The translations under genes were made by a program, and so were the position numbers. From Lumbricus terrestris (Eukaryota; Annelida; Clitellata; Crassiclitellata; Lumbricidae): DNA of 64,000 nucleotides. Positions within the stretch are counted from its first letter, which is position 1. Every line of letters begins with the position of its first letter. The notes beneath the pieces are model-generated. The model was not told the origin of the DNA, searched no databases, and saw only the letters and a list, made by a program, of their open reading frames with translations. Where the stretch lies: contig OX457037.1 of assembly GCA_949752735.1 (NCBI GenBank), forward strand, positions 34,796,956-34,860,955, written 5' to 3'. Positions 45,611 to 56,542 of the stretch are shown in pieces.

Positions 45611-45823
45611 GACTATATTTACTCTTAACCTGCCTTATGACCAGCCAGAAATTCTTCGGAATGTTTAATTTCGTTTTTATATTTAGCTTCTTCGAACTGC
45701 CGAACGACTCCCATGACCCTGACGTGACCTTCCGAAGTTATTGCACAGCTGCCGACACTGATCTAAGCAGACCAGTTCATTGAAAACTGAACGGAGTCGA
45801 GGTCTCGTAGTCAACGCTATAAA

Positions 45824-46094
<271 letters not shown>

Positions 46095-46447
46095 GCCTAC
46101 ATTTATATCTAAAAGACTTCGGCTCATCATCGTCGTTGTGTCAATGCATTGCATTCACCGGTGTCGCGTCCAATGCAAATGGGAGTTGCGATGTCCATCC
46201 AGTTTTTAACGTTACACTGTTGTTCGTCTTCTCGACCTTCATAAAAAAATAATGATTAATTAATGGATTAATTAATTAATTGTGAATTATATCTGTCTCT
46301 TTATGCATCCGGTCATCCATCCGAACATCGGTCATCGTTATTGTAATTATTGTTATTGTCATTTATTAATAAGTTGATTAAATTTGTAACGCGCGCAAGA
46401 CCACATAGACTAATTATATAATTGTAGCATATACTGAATATGATTAA

Positions 46448-46768
46448 ACAACAGGAAAGACATAGTGAGCAGAATACAGAACAGACGACTGCGCTATTTT
46501 GGGCACATGGTCAGGATGGAGAGCGTCGGATTTCCGAAGATAGCCTTCAATGGAGAGGTGCAGGGAAGGAGAAAAAAGAGGAAGACCGAAGAAACGATGG
46601 AGGGACATGATCAAGGAGGACTGTCAGGAGATTGGGATGTCGATGCAGGAGGCTGTACATCGGGCAGAAAACAGAGGGAAATGGAGAGCTTCCATAGATG
46701 AGCGGTTTATGCGTGCTGGAGCATCGCCAAGGCCATTAATAAGTCAAAGAGTCATACTGAATATGTGA
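46448..46768 (+). mobile_element. LINE ORF2 C-terminal fragment
   Basis: The frame reads SRIQNRRLRYFGHMVRM and then, after a one-base shift near 46,575, KRGRPKKRWRDMIKED and RAENRGKWRASID. The 'RRLRYFGH-RM ... RGRPKKRW-D' pattern is the conserved C-terminus of several non-LTR retrotransposon reverse transcriptases. It is 5'-truncated and frame-shifted, hence dead. The stretch 46,770-47,180 beyond it holds nothing I recognise. Confidence 0.8.
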
Positions 46769-47181
46769 ATCTGATGCGAGGACAGTCAGCCATCAGGCGA
46801 AGTGTTTGAAAGTCGAGCAGAAACAGTGAGTTTGGCAGCTTTAGAAGGAAGAAAAGCGAATTTTAGCTATGGAGAAGGAGCGGAAACCGATTCCATTCTC
46901 TGAGTGCAGAGGCATGAAATGGAAGCGAGCCATAAAATTAATGTTCTGGACGGTGGCTCAACTCAAATACGAACGCATGCAGCAACTCGGACGAATGAAA
47001 CGAGTAAGCAGTGACTGAAGCTAGGGAGGTGTACTGTTGCTCAGTGGAGCTGAATGCCTTGCAAGTCAAACAGGCCAATTTATATTTTATTTTGAACTCA
47101 ACAGGAAGCCAGCGCTGCTAATGGATTATAGGGCATATACTATTACTGGAATGACGTTTGTATTGGAACATGGAACATGTT

Positions 47182-47632
47182 TGTCCGTCCATCCATCGAA
47201 TCATCCATCCATCCCATTATCCATCCATCCATCCGTCCATCCATCCATCCATCCATCCATTCATCCACCCACCCACCCATCCATCCATCCATCCATCCAT
47301 CCATCCGCCCATGTATGCATCCATCCATCCATCCATCAATCCATCCATCCATCCATCCATCCGCCCATGTATGCATGCATGCCTGCATCCATCCATCCAT
47401 CCATCCATCCATCTATGCATCCATCCATCCATCCATCCATCAATCCACGCATCCATTCATCAATCAATCCATCAATTCATCACTAAATCAGTCAATCAAT
47501 CCATTCATCCATCAACCAATCCGTCAACCAATCCATCCACCAATCAATGTATCAATCCATCCATTCATCCACCCATCCACGTTGCCATTAATTAGGTATC
47601 CCCTGTTCTTCCGTTCATCCATCCATCCACAC
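47182..47632. repeat. (ATCC)n tetranucleotide repeat
   Basis: Interrupted CATCCATC arrays. His-Pro-Ser and Met-Asp-Gly-Trp frames on the two strands are artefacts. Confidence 0.97.
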
Positions 47633-48019
47633 ACGCATACGTCACTAAACACGTAGAAATGTGCGCACATGGACAGTATAATAATTGGACACGTTACTTT
47701 TCGTGCACAGTATACTATACAATACATACGTGATTAGATCTATTGCATGCACATATTAGCCTATTATTGGGAACTTGTTAGGTACTCACTACTCAGATAA
47801 AGACCATCAAGGTATTTATTCACTGAGGATTTTTCAACGTATCGCCCTGCGTCGATAATGATCTCTGCAGTCTCTTCATCGAAATGTCGTGCATGAAGAT
47901 GATTATTGAGTTACGCCAGTCTTGGATGAGATGTCTTGCACGGATTTCATCAATGCTCACGACACGTTAGGTGTTTCTCATGGGAAGGCCATTACGTGTA
48001 CTACATGCGATGCTTACAT

Positions 48020-48550
48020 GGGAGGATGGAGAGGAGGGAGTGGAGAGAGGAAGAAGGAGCGAGAGGGTGGAGACGATGGGCATGCAGCTGGGAGAGACGA
48101 AGAAGGAGCAGGGCAAGAGGAGAAGGAGGATAATGAGGAGGAGGAAGAGGAGGAAAAGAGTTAGCCCAAGAGGAGAAAGGCATGAGAGAAGAAAGAGGTG
48201 GAAGAGGAGAAGAAACAGGAGGAGGAGGTTGAAGAGGGTTAGAAAGAGGAGGAGTTTAAGAGGAGGAGGAGGAGGAGGAGAGAAAAGAAGCGCAAAAGCA
48301 AGAGGAGGAGGAAACAGAGCAAAAACAAGAGGTGGAGGGGCGCAAGAGGAGGAGGAAGAAGAGGAGGGAAAAGAGGAGGATGAGAAGAAACAGAAGGAGG
48401 TGCAAGAGAGAAAGAGGAATAAGAAGAAGGGATTAAGAGAAGGAAGAGGAGGAGGAGGAGGAGGATGAAGAAGTGGAAGAATCGGAAGAAGAAAATAACG
48501 AAGAAGAAGAAGAAGAATGAGAGGAAGAAGAAGAAGAAGAGGAGGAGGAA
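48020..48550. repeat. Purine-rich (GGA/GAA) tract
   Basis: A second ~500-bp purine tract similar in type to 15.9-16.4 kb. ORFs across it are compositional. Confidence 0.9.
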
Positions 48551-48885
48551 GCAGTAATTGATGACGCATCATGTCTCCTTTGGGAACAGGAAGCGCGTGC
48601 CGTATCCCATTTCCATATCGTAACAGGCTGCTTTCCATTTTCGATCGAAACTCGGTGAGGCATCGTATATATCTCTCTTTGACCTTCAAAGCTTTTTCTT
48701 GTTTACACAGACTATAGATGCACCTAAAGCAGCTGACCACAACAGGTCTATCTTGAGCTATTGCCATGTAGCCTATAGGCCTATGCATGCATATAATATA
48801 ATACAAACAATTTTGTAGTATGATGTCACTTTGTATGCGCCTTTGTATCCATGCGCATTAGAGGACTGATTTTTTAAGAAATAAG

Positions 48886-49110
48886 TGGGCCCGGTGGTGT
48901 TGTGGTGGGTTAGGTGGCTTGGAACAGGTGGGTTTCAGGTTCGAATCCCCCTCAAACCGCCCCGTAGGAACCTTAAGCACGTCGTTCACTTGCAATCGCT
49001 CGTGCGCTTCGGAGTGAAAGTATACGATAAGTGTCCGCGCTGTAGTCTACAGTAGTCGGAAGCGCTTCTGAGTAGAGAGCTTGAAGGGGCGCTATGGCAA
49101 ATGCGAGAAA
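48886..49110 (+). mobile_element. tRNA-derived SINE, family 1
   Basis: Head GGCCCGGTGGTGTTGTGGTG, B box AGGTTCGAATCCCC, family body, and tail GCGCTTCTGAGTAG...GGGGCGCTATGGC. Confidence 0.88.
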
Positions 49111-49114
49111 TAAA

Positions 49115-50000
49115 AAATGGATTCTAATAACGTTCAAAAACTGAACGCTTGCGATAGCACACAATAAATTGTGCTTAAAGATTTACATTCTGCACGTCTT
49201 ACGCAGAGGTGTATTCTGAATAATTTCGGCTGCTGCCGAAAATAATCGACTTTCTGACGATCTTTTTTCTGACGACCTTTTTTTAAATTACGGCGTAAAA
49301 CTCAAATTTTGTGATTTCTTCTTCACAAAACGCGATTTCCCCCCTGCATATACCCACTAGGTCCTTATGAGGTGCGTATACGATGTATGCCCAATACCCG
49401 GACCAAGCAATCGGCAATTTGCTGACAAATTATTGTGAATAGCTGTTTAATTCAACAACAATTCAGTGTGAATTTCTTATTGTTTACATGAATTATCTGA
49501 GCAACGATCAGCAGTAGGCTACACTGTATATATATACCTGAATGTTATTCTGAACTGGGGTTAAGTGGTCATTGCGATGATTATATTTTGTATTGTGAGC
49601 CAGAAAAGCTTGTTGTAGGGTGGAGGTGCTACGTTGGCTAACAAGGTATTGCGTCAATGGCACGTCAGTTGGTGCTTCGGAAGAACCATGCGATGCTGTC
49701 AGGATAGATCCCGAGTACTTTAAGCAAGATTAATGCACTGATGCTGCTTATGATGTAATCGAATCATCCTTCATGAAAGGATGGTGCAAAACACTTACGG
49801 ATGATTGAACAGATGCGAGTAGCTGCTGCTGCTGCTGCTGCTACAGCTGCTGTTGACACAGTCGTTAAGCTCCTTGGTGGTTTCGATCACCCGATTCACC
49901 AGTCTAATAGATGGACAGCGGATAATTCTATGTGAGAGAACTTGTACTGAGACGGATTATGCGAGCTTCGACAATGCAAACCAAAAAAATTAAGGCATAA
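49115..50000. other. Spacer, nothing recognised
   Basis: Only a short (CTG)n run near 49,823-49,850. Part of 49,200-49,400 (CTGACGACC, AATTTTGTGATTTCTTCTTC) resembles 52,930-53,100, so the two share an old dispersed repeat. Confidence 0.5.
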
Positions 50001-50004
50001 TTAT

Positions 50005-50220
50005 GTGAGGCGCGGTGGTGTAGTGGGTATGTTCGATGCCATGCAGCCAAAGGGTTGCAGGCTCGAATCCACCCTCGCCACCCTAGGGACCTTGGGCAAG
50101 TCCTTCACCCGCAATTGCTCAGCGCTTCGGCGTGAAACTCCGATTCAGTGTCCCCGCTGTATACTAGTCGGGTGCGCTTCTGGGTAGGTCTTTATATATG
50201 GCGCTATAACAAGTGCACAT
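50005..50220 (+). mobile_element. tRNA-derived SINE, family 1
   Basis: Head GAGGCGCGGTGGTGTAGTGG, B box AGGCTCGAATCC, body, and a tail that has drifted (GGTGCGCTTCTGGGTAGG...GGCGCTATAAC). Confidence 0.85.
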
Positions 50221-50231
50221 AATTATATACA

Positions 50232-50295
50232 AATCGCAATCGTAATCTCGAAATTTCTACAGCGCCCAAAACAGCGATGTCGTGGGAACCAGATA
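50232..50295 (-). mobile_element. LINE 3'-tail fragment
   Basis: The complement ends GGGCGCTGTAGAAATTTCGA then GATTACGATTGCGATT. This is the same tail as the LINE ending near 58,300. Confidence 0.65.
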
Positions 50296-50299
50296 ATTT

Positions 50300-50990
50300 A
50301 GGTGTATAGGAGTATAGCCTACAGTATAGGCCTATAACCTGCAGGCGTTTAGCTAAAGCATACCTTGCACCTGTAGGGCAAATGCTGCACTTTTACTAAG
50401 AAGGTAACGGAAACCAGACAGTGACGCAAATCATGGGGTGCAACAGAGGGAGACTGCATGTCCCAGTGTCCCACGTAAACTTTCCATGAGGAGACAGTGC
50501 TGCAATCACTGTCCCAAGTATAGACCTAACTGCTTCAAATGATGAACCGCAGAGAGGACGTTGTTTTTTTTACTGAAACCATAATTATGGTCCCTAATTT
50601 ATACTAAACCAATTCTATTTCTAAATGTGGATTAATCAACTTAAATCAAGCATCTATAAAAAATCATTCTCGGCTTTCGCTACGAAATAAAAATGACTCT
50701 AGGTCTTTCGAGACCGAGGAAGAGAAAACTGAAGCGCTGAAACTTCAATTTCTGTGAAAAATTATAGCCTGCCTGCAATTGCATGTGAAAGAGGGTCAAC
50801 ATAAGAAAAGCTTCTAGATCGAGCTCTGGTGCCAACAAGACGACCCTTAATTGGCGGTCGAGCGGAAAGCGAAGCAACTATAACCTATATGGAATGCAGA
50901 GACTGCAGGAAGTCATGTAGAGAGTCATAAATGAAGGCAGATAAAACTTTGCTATACCACCAATTAGGTGCTCGGTAGCGTTAGGTCTCT
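50300..50990. other. Spacer, nothing recognised
   Basis: No coherent frame or repeat family seen. Confidence 0.45.
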
Positions 50991-50996
50991 GTATTC

Positions 50997-51188
50997 CATG
51001 GCTGTTTCTAAGGAATTTTTAGAACTGCACAATTCCTTCTTTCCTTTCCCATCTTCCATGGCATATTACTTTCAATCGGAGGACAATGACCTTTTTGCTA
51101 GCTTTAACTGTTCAGAAGTGCTTCTAAAACAGCACAAATCTATTTAGAACTGCACATTTTGTTTACAACTGCACGTTAAAAAGCTCTG
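50997..51188. mobile_element. hAT-type MITE, reversed relative of 3541-3726
   Basis: In reverse complement it runs from CAGAGCTTTTTAACGTGCAG to TTAGAAACAGCCATG and aligns along its whole length with the 3.5-kb element, including CCATGGAAGATGGGAAAGG. The flanking duplication is not clear. Confidence 0.8.
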
Positions 51189-51359
51189 CAGGCTGAGCTT
51201 TAAAATGCTCAGTCAGACTTTGAGAGACCAGCGTAGATGATGCATTGCCAAAGTCAACCCTACAACGATACCGATAATCGCATGTTCATTCATTCATTCA
51301 AGTATTTATAGAAGGAAACTACTCAGAGGCGCTCCAATGTATGCATGCACCCTGAACCT

Positions 51360-51553
51360 GTAATGGTCTTCCTCTGACACTTCGCTCCCTACCTAAAAAT
51401 CCATCTCAGGCTTTCCTCTCTCGTCTTAAGACCGTTTTATTCGGCCGCGATGAGGTTGGGAGCGCCTTTGAGTAGCCCCTTGAAGAGGCGCTATATAGAT
51501 GCATCTAATGAATGAAATGAATGAATGAATGAATGAATGAATGAATGAATGAA
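51360..51553 (+). mobile_element. LINE 3' end, partner of SINE family 1
   Basis: A frame reads LPKNPSQAFLSRLKTVLF, then GRDEVGSAFE-stop. The stop lies inside GGGAGCGCCTTTGAGTAG, and the 3' end continues CCTTGAAGAGGCGCTATATA to a (GAAT)n tail. The final ~40 bases match the tails of SINE family 1, including the last LINE codons. Confidence 0.85.
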
Positions 51554-51559
51554 TAGCCT

Positions 51560-51950
51560 ACGAGAGTGGTGACTGTGTGAAGGGACATGTAGTGACGGAT
51601 AATGTATACTGTAGACTGTAGGCGTATATAAAAACGTTCAACTCGATTACGCGCAATTATTTATTTGATTACTATTGTTGCGTAGCAACGGCATCTACAT
51701 ATTTTGCCGCTGGAGGCTTATGGCGCTTCAACGGACTCACATTTTAGATAGGGACTATACAGTTTTTTGTTTAATAGGTCATGTGTTTCTCATAAGATCC
51801 TCAGGTGCATTGCGCTAATTAGCAAAAATTGCAATGTACGTGCTCAATCAAAGTCAAAGTCTATGACAGTCGTGTAATTTTTGCAAAATGCAAAAAATCA
51901 CTGGGCAAGTTTATGGTCACGTTAGACACCTTTTTAATGGGGGCAATGAT
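51560..51950. other. Spacer upstream of the U2 fragment
   Basis: Nothing coding. If the U2 fragment is a displaced promoter-bearing copy, its proximal element should lie around 51,925-51,945, but I cannot identify it. Confidence 0.4.
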
Positions 51951-51952
51951 CC

Positions 51953-51960
51953 TATATAAA
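51953..51960 (+). promoter_or_regulatory. TATA box upstream of U2 fragment
   Basis: TATATAAA lies about 28 bases upstream of the U2-like start. Sea urchin U2 genes are known to use a TATA box at about this distance. Chance is possible in AT-rich DNA. Confidence 0.35.
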
Positions 51961-51983
51961 CTCCAGCAGCACTAGAGCAATTA

Positions 51984-52015
51984 GCACTTCTCGGCCTTTT
52001 GGCTTAGATCAAAGT
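51984..52015 (+). ncRNA. U2 snRNA 5'-end fragment (pseudogene)
   Basis: GCACTTCTCGGCCTTTTGGC followed by TTAGATCAAAGTG matches the invariant first ~32 nt of U2 snRNA with about three differences. The match stops abruptly. The branch-point recognition sequence (GTAGTATC) and all later U2 sequence are absent. It is a truncated copy that cannot make functional U2. Confidence 0.85.
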
Positions 52016-52184
52016 GAAATAATAATTAACTGGTTCCCTGCTGGACCGCTGGCGTGACGTAAAACTCCGTAAGTCCTTAGCAAAGCAGAAGGGTCACTGG
52101 CGCACCGTAATTGGTCGTAAACCTATAATAATAAAAAAATAATTAAAAAAACAAACAAAAAAGAACTATGTGAAGAGCGACGGT

Positions 52185-52508
52185 CAGGGCCGTAGCAACA
52201 AAGAACGTGGCCCCCTTCGAATATATGTCCTAGGCGGCAGGGCCCCTTACAATCCAAGCACTGGAATGCGGTATTTATTTTATGCAATTACAGGGTTCTT
52301 ATTATGTACGCATATAGGCCTACAGTGTACACTGTACATGTATTCCGTAGTTACTTCACGGTTTGTCAGTGAAATCCACATGCATTGTGCAAATAGCTTC
52401 AATAAATGTCAGTTACCTAGTTATACCTTTCATGTTGGTCACTTTAGGGCCCCTTTCCTTCGGGGGCCCCCTGGTCGGAGGGCCCGGAGGGCGGTCGCTA
52501 CGCCTCTG
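52185..52508. mobile_element. hAT-type MITE with perfect 8-bp target duplication
   Basis: The left end is CAGGGCCGTAGCAAC. The right end in reverse complement is CAGAGGCGTAGCGAC. It is flanked on both sides by GCGACGGT (52,177-52,184 and 52,509-52,516). Subterminal GGCCCC motifs are also inverted. No ORF. Confidence 0.92.
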
Positions 52509-52516
52509 GCGACGGT

Positions 52517-53130
52517 AGGCCTACATGATCCTGAAGGTCGTGGCCGGATTCAGCCGACGCCAAAGGGAATGACGCTGTGCATGAGTTGAGTTAAATGAGA
52601 GCTTAGGATTCGAACTCGAAGGGAAGCGGTATTTTGCCGCCATCTACATAACGGATTTGAAGTTTCTGGCTGGGGCCCACGCTTCTACGTAGGCCTATTG
52701 GTTCACCTAGAGAGGGCACATTAGTTCTGTGAATTACGAGTCATGTTGGCCAAGTGGTTAGGCCTATACGTTGCCGCTGAGCAGGAGGCGATCGTGAGGT
52801 CTACAACATAGTCAGCGTCCGATTCGAATCCTGCGACAGAAAATTAATAGCGTGGTGCCGAATTAAACTAGCATGTAGGCTAGAGGTGCTGATTGTTGAA
52901 GGATCTCTCCTGATCAATTCGTCGAAAAAATCGACCATTTTTCCGCCAAGAATTTCTGACGACCATTTTTTAGTCATCAGATGGTTTTCCAATGATTTTT
53001 CACCCGAAATCCCTTTTTCAAGGCGTAAATCCATAAAATTTCATGATTTCTTCTTCACAAATCGCGTCCCCCCCTGCGTAGGCCTATACCCACATGGTCT
53101 TTGTGAGATGGGTATATGCTACATGTATGC
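52517..53130. other. Spacer with a tRNA-like relic and an old repeat
   Basis: It contains the tRNA-like sequence listed separately and, at ~52,930-53,100, a stretch shared with 49.2-49.4 kb and loosely with 55.67-55.72 kb (CTGACGACC...TTTTTAGTCA). Confidence 0.45.
52739..52838 (+). pseudogene. tRNA-like relic
   Basis: GTTGGCCAAGTGGTTAGGCC (A-box-like) and GATTCGAATCCTGCGAC (B-box-like) are spaced ~60 bases, as in tRNAs with a long variable arm. The acceptor stem pairs only partly and I cannot assign an anticodon. It is a tRNA pseudogene or a SINE head. Confidence 0.4.
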
Positions 53131-53138
53131 CCGCCTAC

Positions 53139-53283
53139 CATAGGCGCAACCACCCTATGGGACCCACGGGACGCGTCCCCCCAACTTTTGAGTGGTCCCC
53201 TAACTTTATTATTATGGTCCCCCAACTTTTAGGACGTGATTCATTATGGTCCCCCCCACTTTTAGGACGTGATTGCACCTATG
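53139..53283. mobile_element. 145-bp MITE, inverted copy of 36,391-36,537
   Basis: It starts CATAGGCGCAACCACC and ends GATTGCACCTATG, flanked on both sides by CCGCCTAC (53,131-53,138 and 53,284-53,291). It aligns end to end with the 36.4-kb element in the opposite orientation. Confidence 0.92.
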
Positions 53284-53299
53284 CCGCCTACACCCTCTT

Positions 53300-54210
53300 T
53301 TGCAGAGGTGAGTACACGCTGTCATTTTCAACAGAGGCAAGCACACGCTGTATACCCGTGTTACCCCCCCCCCCCCGCGTATATCCTAGAGTAAAGCCCT
53401 GGTAGTCCGTCAGCTGCTGTAACCTACAATTGCCTATTATGTAATCATGTGGGCCTAATGTAAACTGTAGATTTCCGAGAATTTCTCACCGCCTTCAAAA
53501 GCAATAGGCCTAAACATTAGGCTAGGCTATGTTCGGACAGACACAGTTCATAAATTAAGTTCAAAAACTTCAAACCCTTCTGGCCCGCTGAATTTTATAG
53601 TCTAACGTATGATGTCATATGATTCGTTGTCTAGACTACTAGTTGAACAAGCTTTTTCATGCATGTAGCCTAGTTGTACTTACATTGACTTTTCGTTGTT
53701 CTGCCAAAACACATTGATCAATTTAAACTACATGTTTTGCATAACACTGAAAGTTGACAAACTATAACAACGGTAGACCTATAGAAGGCATTTAGATAAG
53801 AAACAAGTTGTGTCGCTTGTAAACACGTTGCAGCGTTTCCCCAACTATGTTATTATCAGAATGCATTTGTGAAAACATTTCGCCCACCCTATAAGAATAA
53901 TTATTATACGTTGACATGCGTTTGATCAAAATCGACATGTCGTCCTTTATGTTGCTATCAATGAAGCAATTCATAAGAAACTCTTATGCGCGTTTTATTA
54001 GAGTAGGAATGATCCCCGATGACGTATTGTTTCTACGACCCCTGCGAGGAGCCAGTGAGTGCAGTCGGTCGGTAGTCACACATTAAAGTCTTGTACGGAC
54101 GCAGATGCATATCGAGAGATAGAAACAGGTACATACAGGCGGATACAAAGACGGTCAAATAGACGAACACTATAAGCGCATCATGGAAATCAAGTCTGTA
54201 TGCGGAGTAT
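53300..54210. other. Spacer, nothing recognised
   Basis: A poly-C run lies at 53,366. No gene or repeat family identified. Confidence 0.45.
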
Positions 54211-54213
54211 TGA

Positions 54214-54340
54214 GGCAAAGTATATGATGCAAAGTCAAGTGCAAAGTATAAAGTGCAAATTTAAGTGCAAAGTATAAAGTGCAAAGTTAAGTGCAAAGTA
54301 TAAAGTGCCAAGTCAAGTGAAAGTTCAAGTGCAAAGTTTG
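54214..54340. repeat. Short tandem repeat (AAGTGCAAAGTATAAAGTGC type)
   Basis: About four irregular units built from AAGTGCAAAGT and ATAAAGTGC. Confidence 0.85.
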
Positions 54341-54344
54341 AGGC

Positions 54345-55030
54345 GGAGACAGACGCACGAAGTCCCAATAGCCGATCAGGTAAGCTTAAATATTTGACAA
54401 AATGAGTCTACACTTTATTGGCAGATTATATCATTGTGTGATTAGAAGGATCATTAGCGTCGCCCTCCTCTTTTATCTTGGGACTGGCACTGCCAAAGTG
54501 CGAGTGGTGGCGTAGTTTTGCATCGTTTATCATGTAAGCAGTAGTGAGCTTATTATTTGGAAAGCTTATTATTTGGAAGAAACCCGAGAGTCAGAATTCA
54601 CTTTCCGCTTAAGTAGCTTAATGGGACGATCTAATAGAAAAATTTCTTTAGCGCCTATATTAACACGTCGTTGAAGTTGATGAAGAGATGTAGGCCTGTT
54701 GTCAATAGGACGACCGACCTACCCACCCACCGACCGACAGACCGACCCACCGATCCACCAACAGAATCAAATTCTTAATTGGCTCATTAGCGTAAGTTTA
54801 GCAAAATGCGTTGAACTCTTAGAAGACGTCAACAATAATTACTTTCCATTGTGGAATGCGTAATAAGCAGTGATACAATGTAGACTTCAAGTCTTGTATG
54901 TTTTCTGAAGTCATGTGCCTTGCTTTTGAGGGAGTTAGGGAGGAAAAGGAGACGCATTTAGAGAGAATTAAGATTGAGAGAGGGGGCAAGAGACAGACAG
55001 GCATATATACGTAGAGACAGAGACAGACAT
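54345..55030. other. Spacer, nothing recognised
   Basis: Only a short CCGACC/CCACC repeat near 54,715-54,755. Confidence 0.45.
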
Positions 55031-55036
55031 AGAGAG

Positions 55037-55038
55037 AT

Positions 55039-55112
<74 letters not shown>
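55037..55112. repeat. (GA)n microsatellite
   Basis: About 75 bases of GA, followed at 55,200-55,250 by AT-rich TATATA. Confidence 0.97.
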
Positions 55113-55115
<3 letters not shown>

Positions 55116-55766
55116 TACGTACAGAGACACACAGAAAGAACTAAGAAATATCGAAACTGTGAAAAACATTGACATGGATATGATATCCGATATAATTATT
55201 ATATAACTATATCGATTATGTATATATAATATATTATATATTATATATATACGCGGTTCATAGTTGATGATAATTACTGTAGGCGGAACTTTTAATTTTG
55301 TCGTGTCTTGTTTATGGATTGTTCATCTGCGTTAATTTTGCATCATGCAATTAATTAATAATGTGATGTAATGCAATATATTACTAGCAATTTCCATAGC
55401 GCCACTCACAGCCATGCTGCATGCTATAGGCAGTGTAGGCACCCTAGTAACAGGTGTATGTGTGTTTGGTTTTATATCTGTGTGCGCTTGATGGTGCGTA
55501 TCTGTGCGGCTCTAATGGCCTTGAGGTGAGTCTGCGTGTGTGTGTGACTGTGTGTGTCTCTCTCTGTCTGTCTCTGTGTCTGTGTGTGTGTTCGTGTGTC
55601 TGCATGCTTGACTGTGTGCTGGTATAATTTGATGTCAGAATACACGCTACGGTTGCCTAAGAGCATTTTCGTCTTCGGATTTTTCTGACGACCTCATTTT
55701 TAGTCAATAGATGTTCTCATTAATTTTTTTTGCGTGGGCCGATAGTACGTTTACCGCGGCATAAAA

Positions 55767-55893
55767 TGAACTAATTTAACCATTTAACGAACTAATTTCA
55801 TCATTTTAAGGAACTAATTTCATCATTTTACGAACTAATTTCATCATTTTAAGGAACTAATTTCATCTTTTAACGAACTAATTTAATCATTTT
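55767..55893. repeat. 20-23-bp tandem repeat
   Basis: Five to six copies of GAACTAATTTCATCATTTTA with AAG or ACG joins. Confidence 0.9.
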
Positions 55894-55899
55894 ATTAGT

Positions 55900-56540
55900 T
55901 TAATTTATTATAATTATGATCGCGGTCTTCTGCTGTCTTCTTGTCAGAAGTTTATTTATATCATTCTTTTACGGAACTAAGTAGCCTATCAATCACATAA
56001 ATCACATAGGCCCTAAATTTATATTGCGTCCCTTCAAGATCTCTACTCAGAGGCGAGTAATACACTAAACCCAACTATTTTTCGGTGAGTCCACGCTGTG
56101 CACGGGCTGCATACTAGGGTATAGCAAGAAAAATGTTTTCGTTGAAAATGAACTTTGGCATAACTTAAAAGGTTGCTCCAGGTCCTAAATGAAAGAACTC
56201 TAGAAAAATTGCATCAAATTTATTGCATCTAACTTTGCCGCCGAGCACCTGAAGTTTAGTCTACTTAATTCGCGGTTGCAAACCATGGCAAAAACACCGT
56301 AAACACGCACTGTGCAAACATGAGCACGTTGGTCATGGAGAAACAGACAGAAAAGAAAGAGAAAAGAAAGAGAATAACTATAAGAAAAAGAGAATAATTA
56401 TTATAAGAAGTAATATCAATCTCAAAAACTGTGTAAAGTATAGATGATACACCATACAATGACTCTAGCTGTGATACAGCTGACTCCGATTCCACAGCGT
56501 CAGAATCACTAAGGATGTTTATATGCGATCTGAAGGAGAA
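55900..56540. other. Spacer with SINE/LINE tail remnants
   Basis: CAAGATCTCTACTCAGAGGC near 56,036 is a reversed tail fragment. Otherwise nothing. Confidence 0.45.
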
Positions 56541-56542
56541 AC

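Noticed and set aside
47037..47656. His-Pro-Ser and Met-Asp-Gly-Trp repeat proteins
   Set aside because: Translations of the (ATCC)n repeat.
47967..48806. 279-codon Leu/Pro/Phe-rich frame and its Arg/Glu-rich antisense
   Set aside because: Same cause: a second purine-rich tract at 48.0-48.55 kb.
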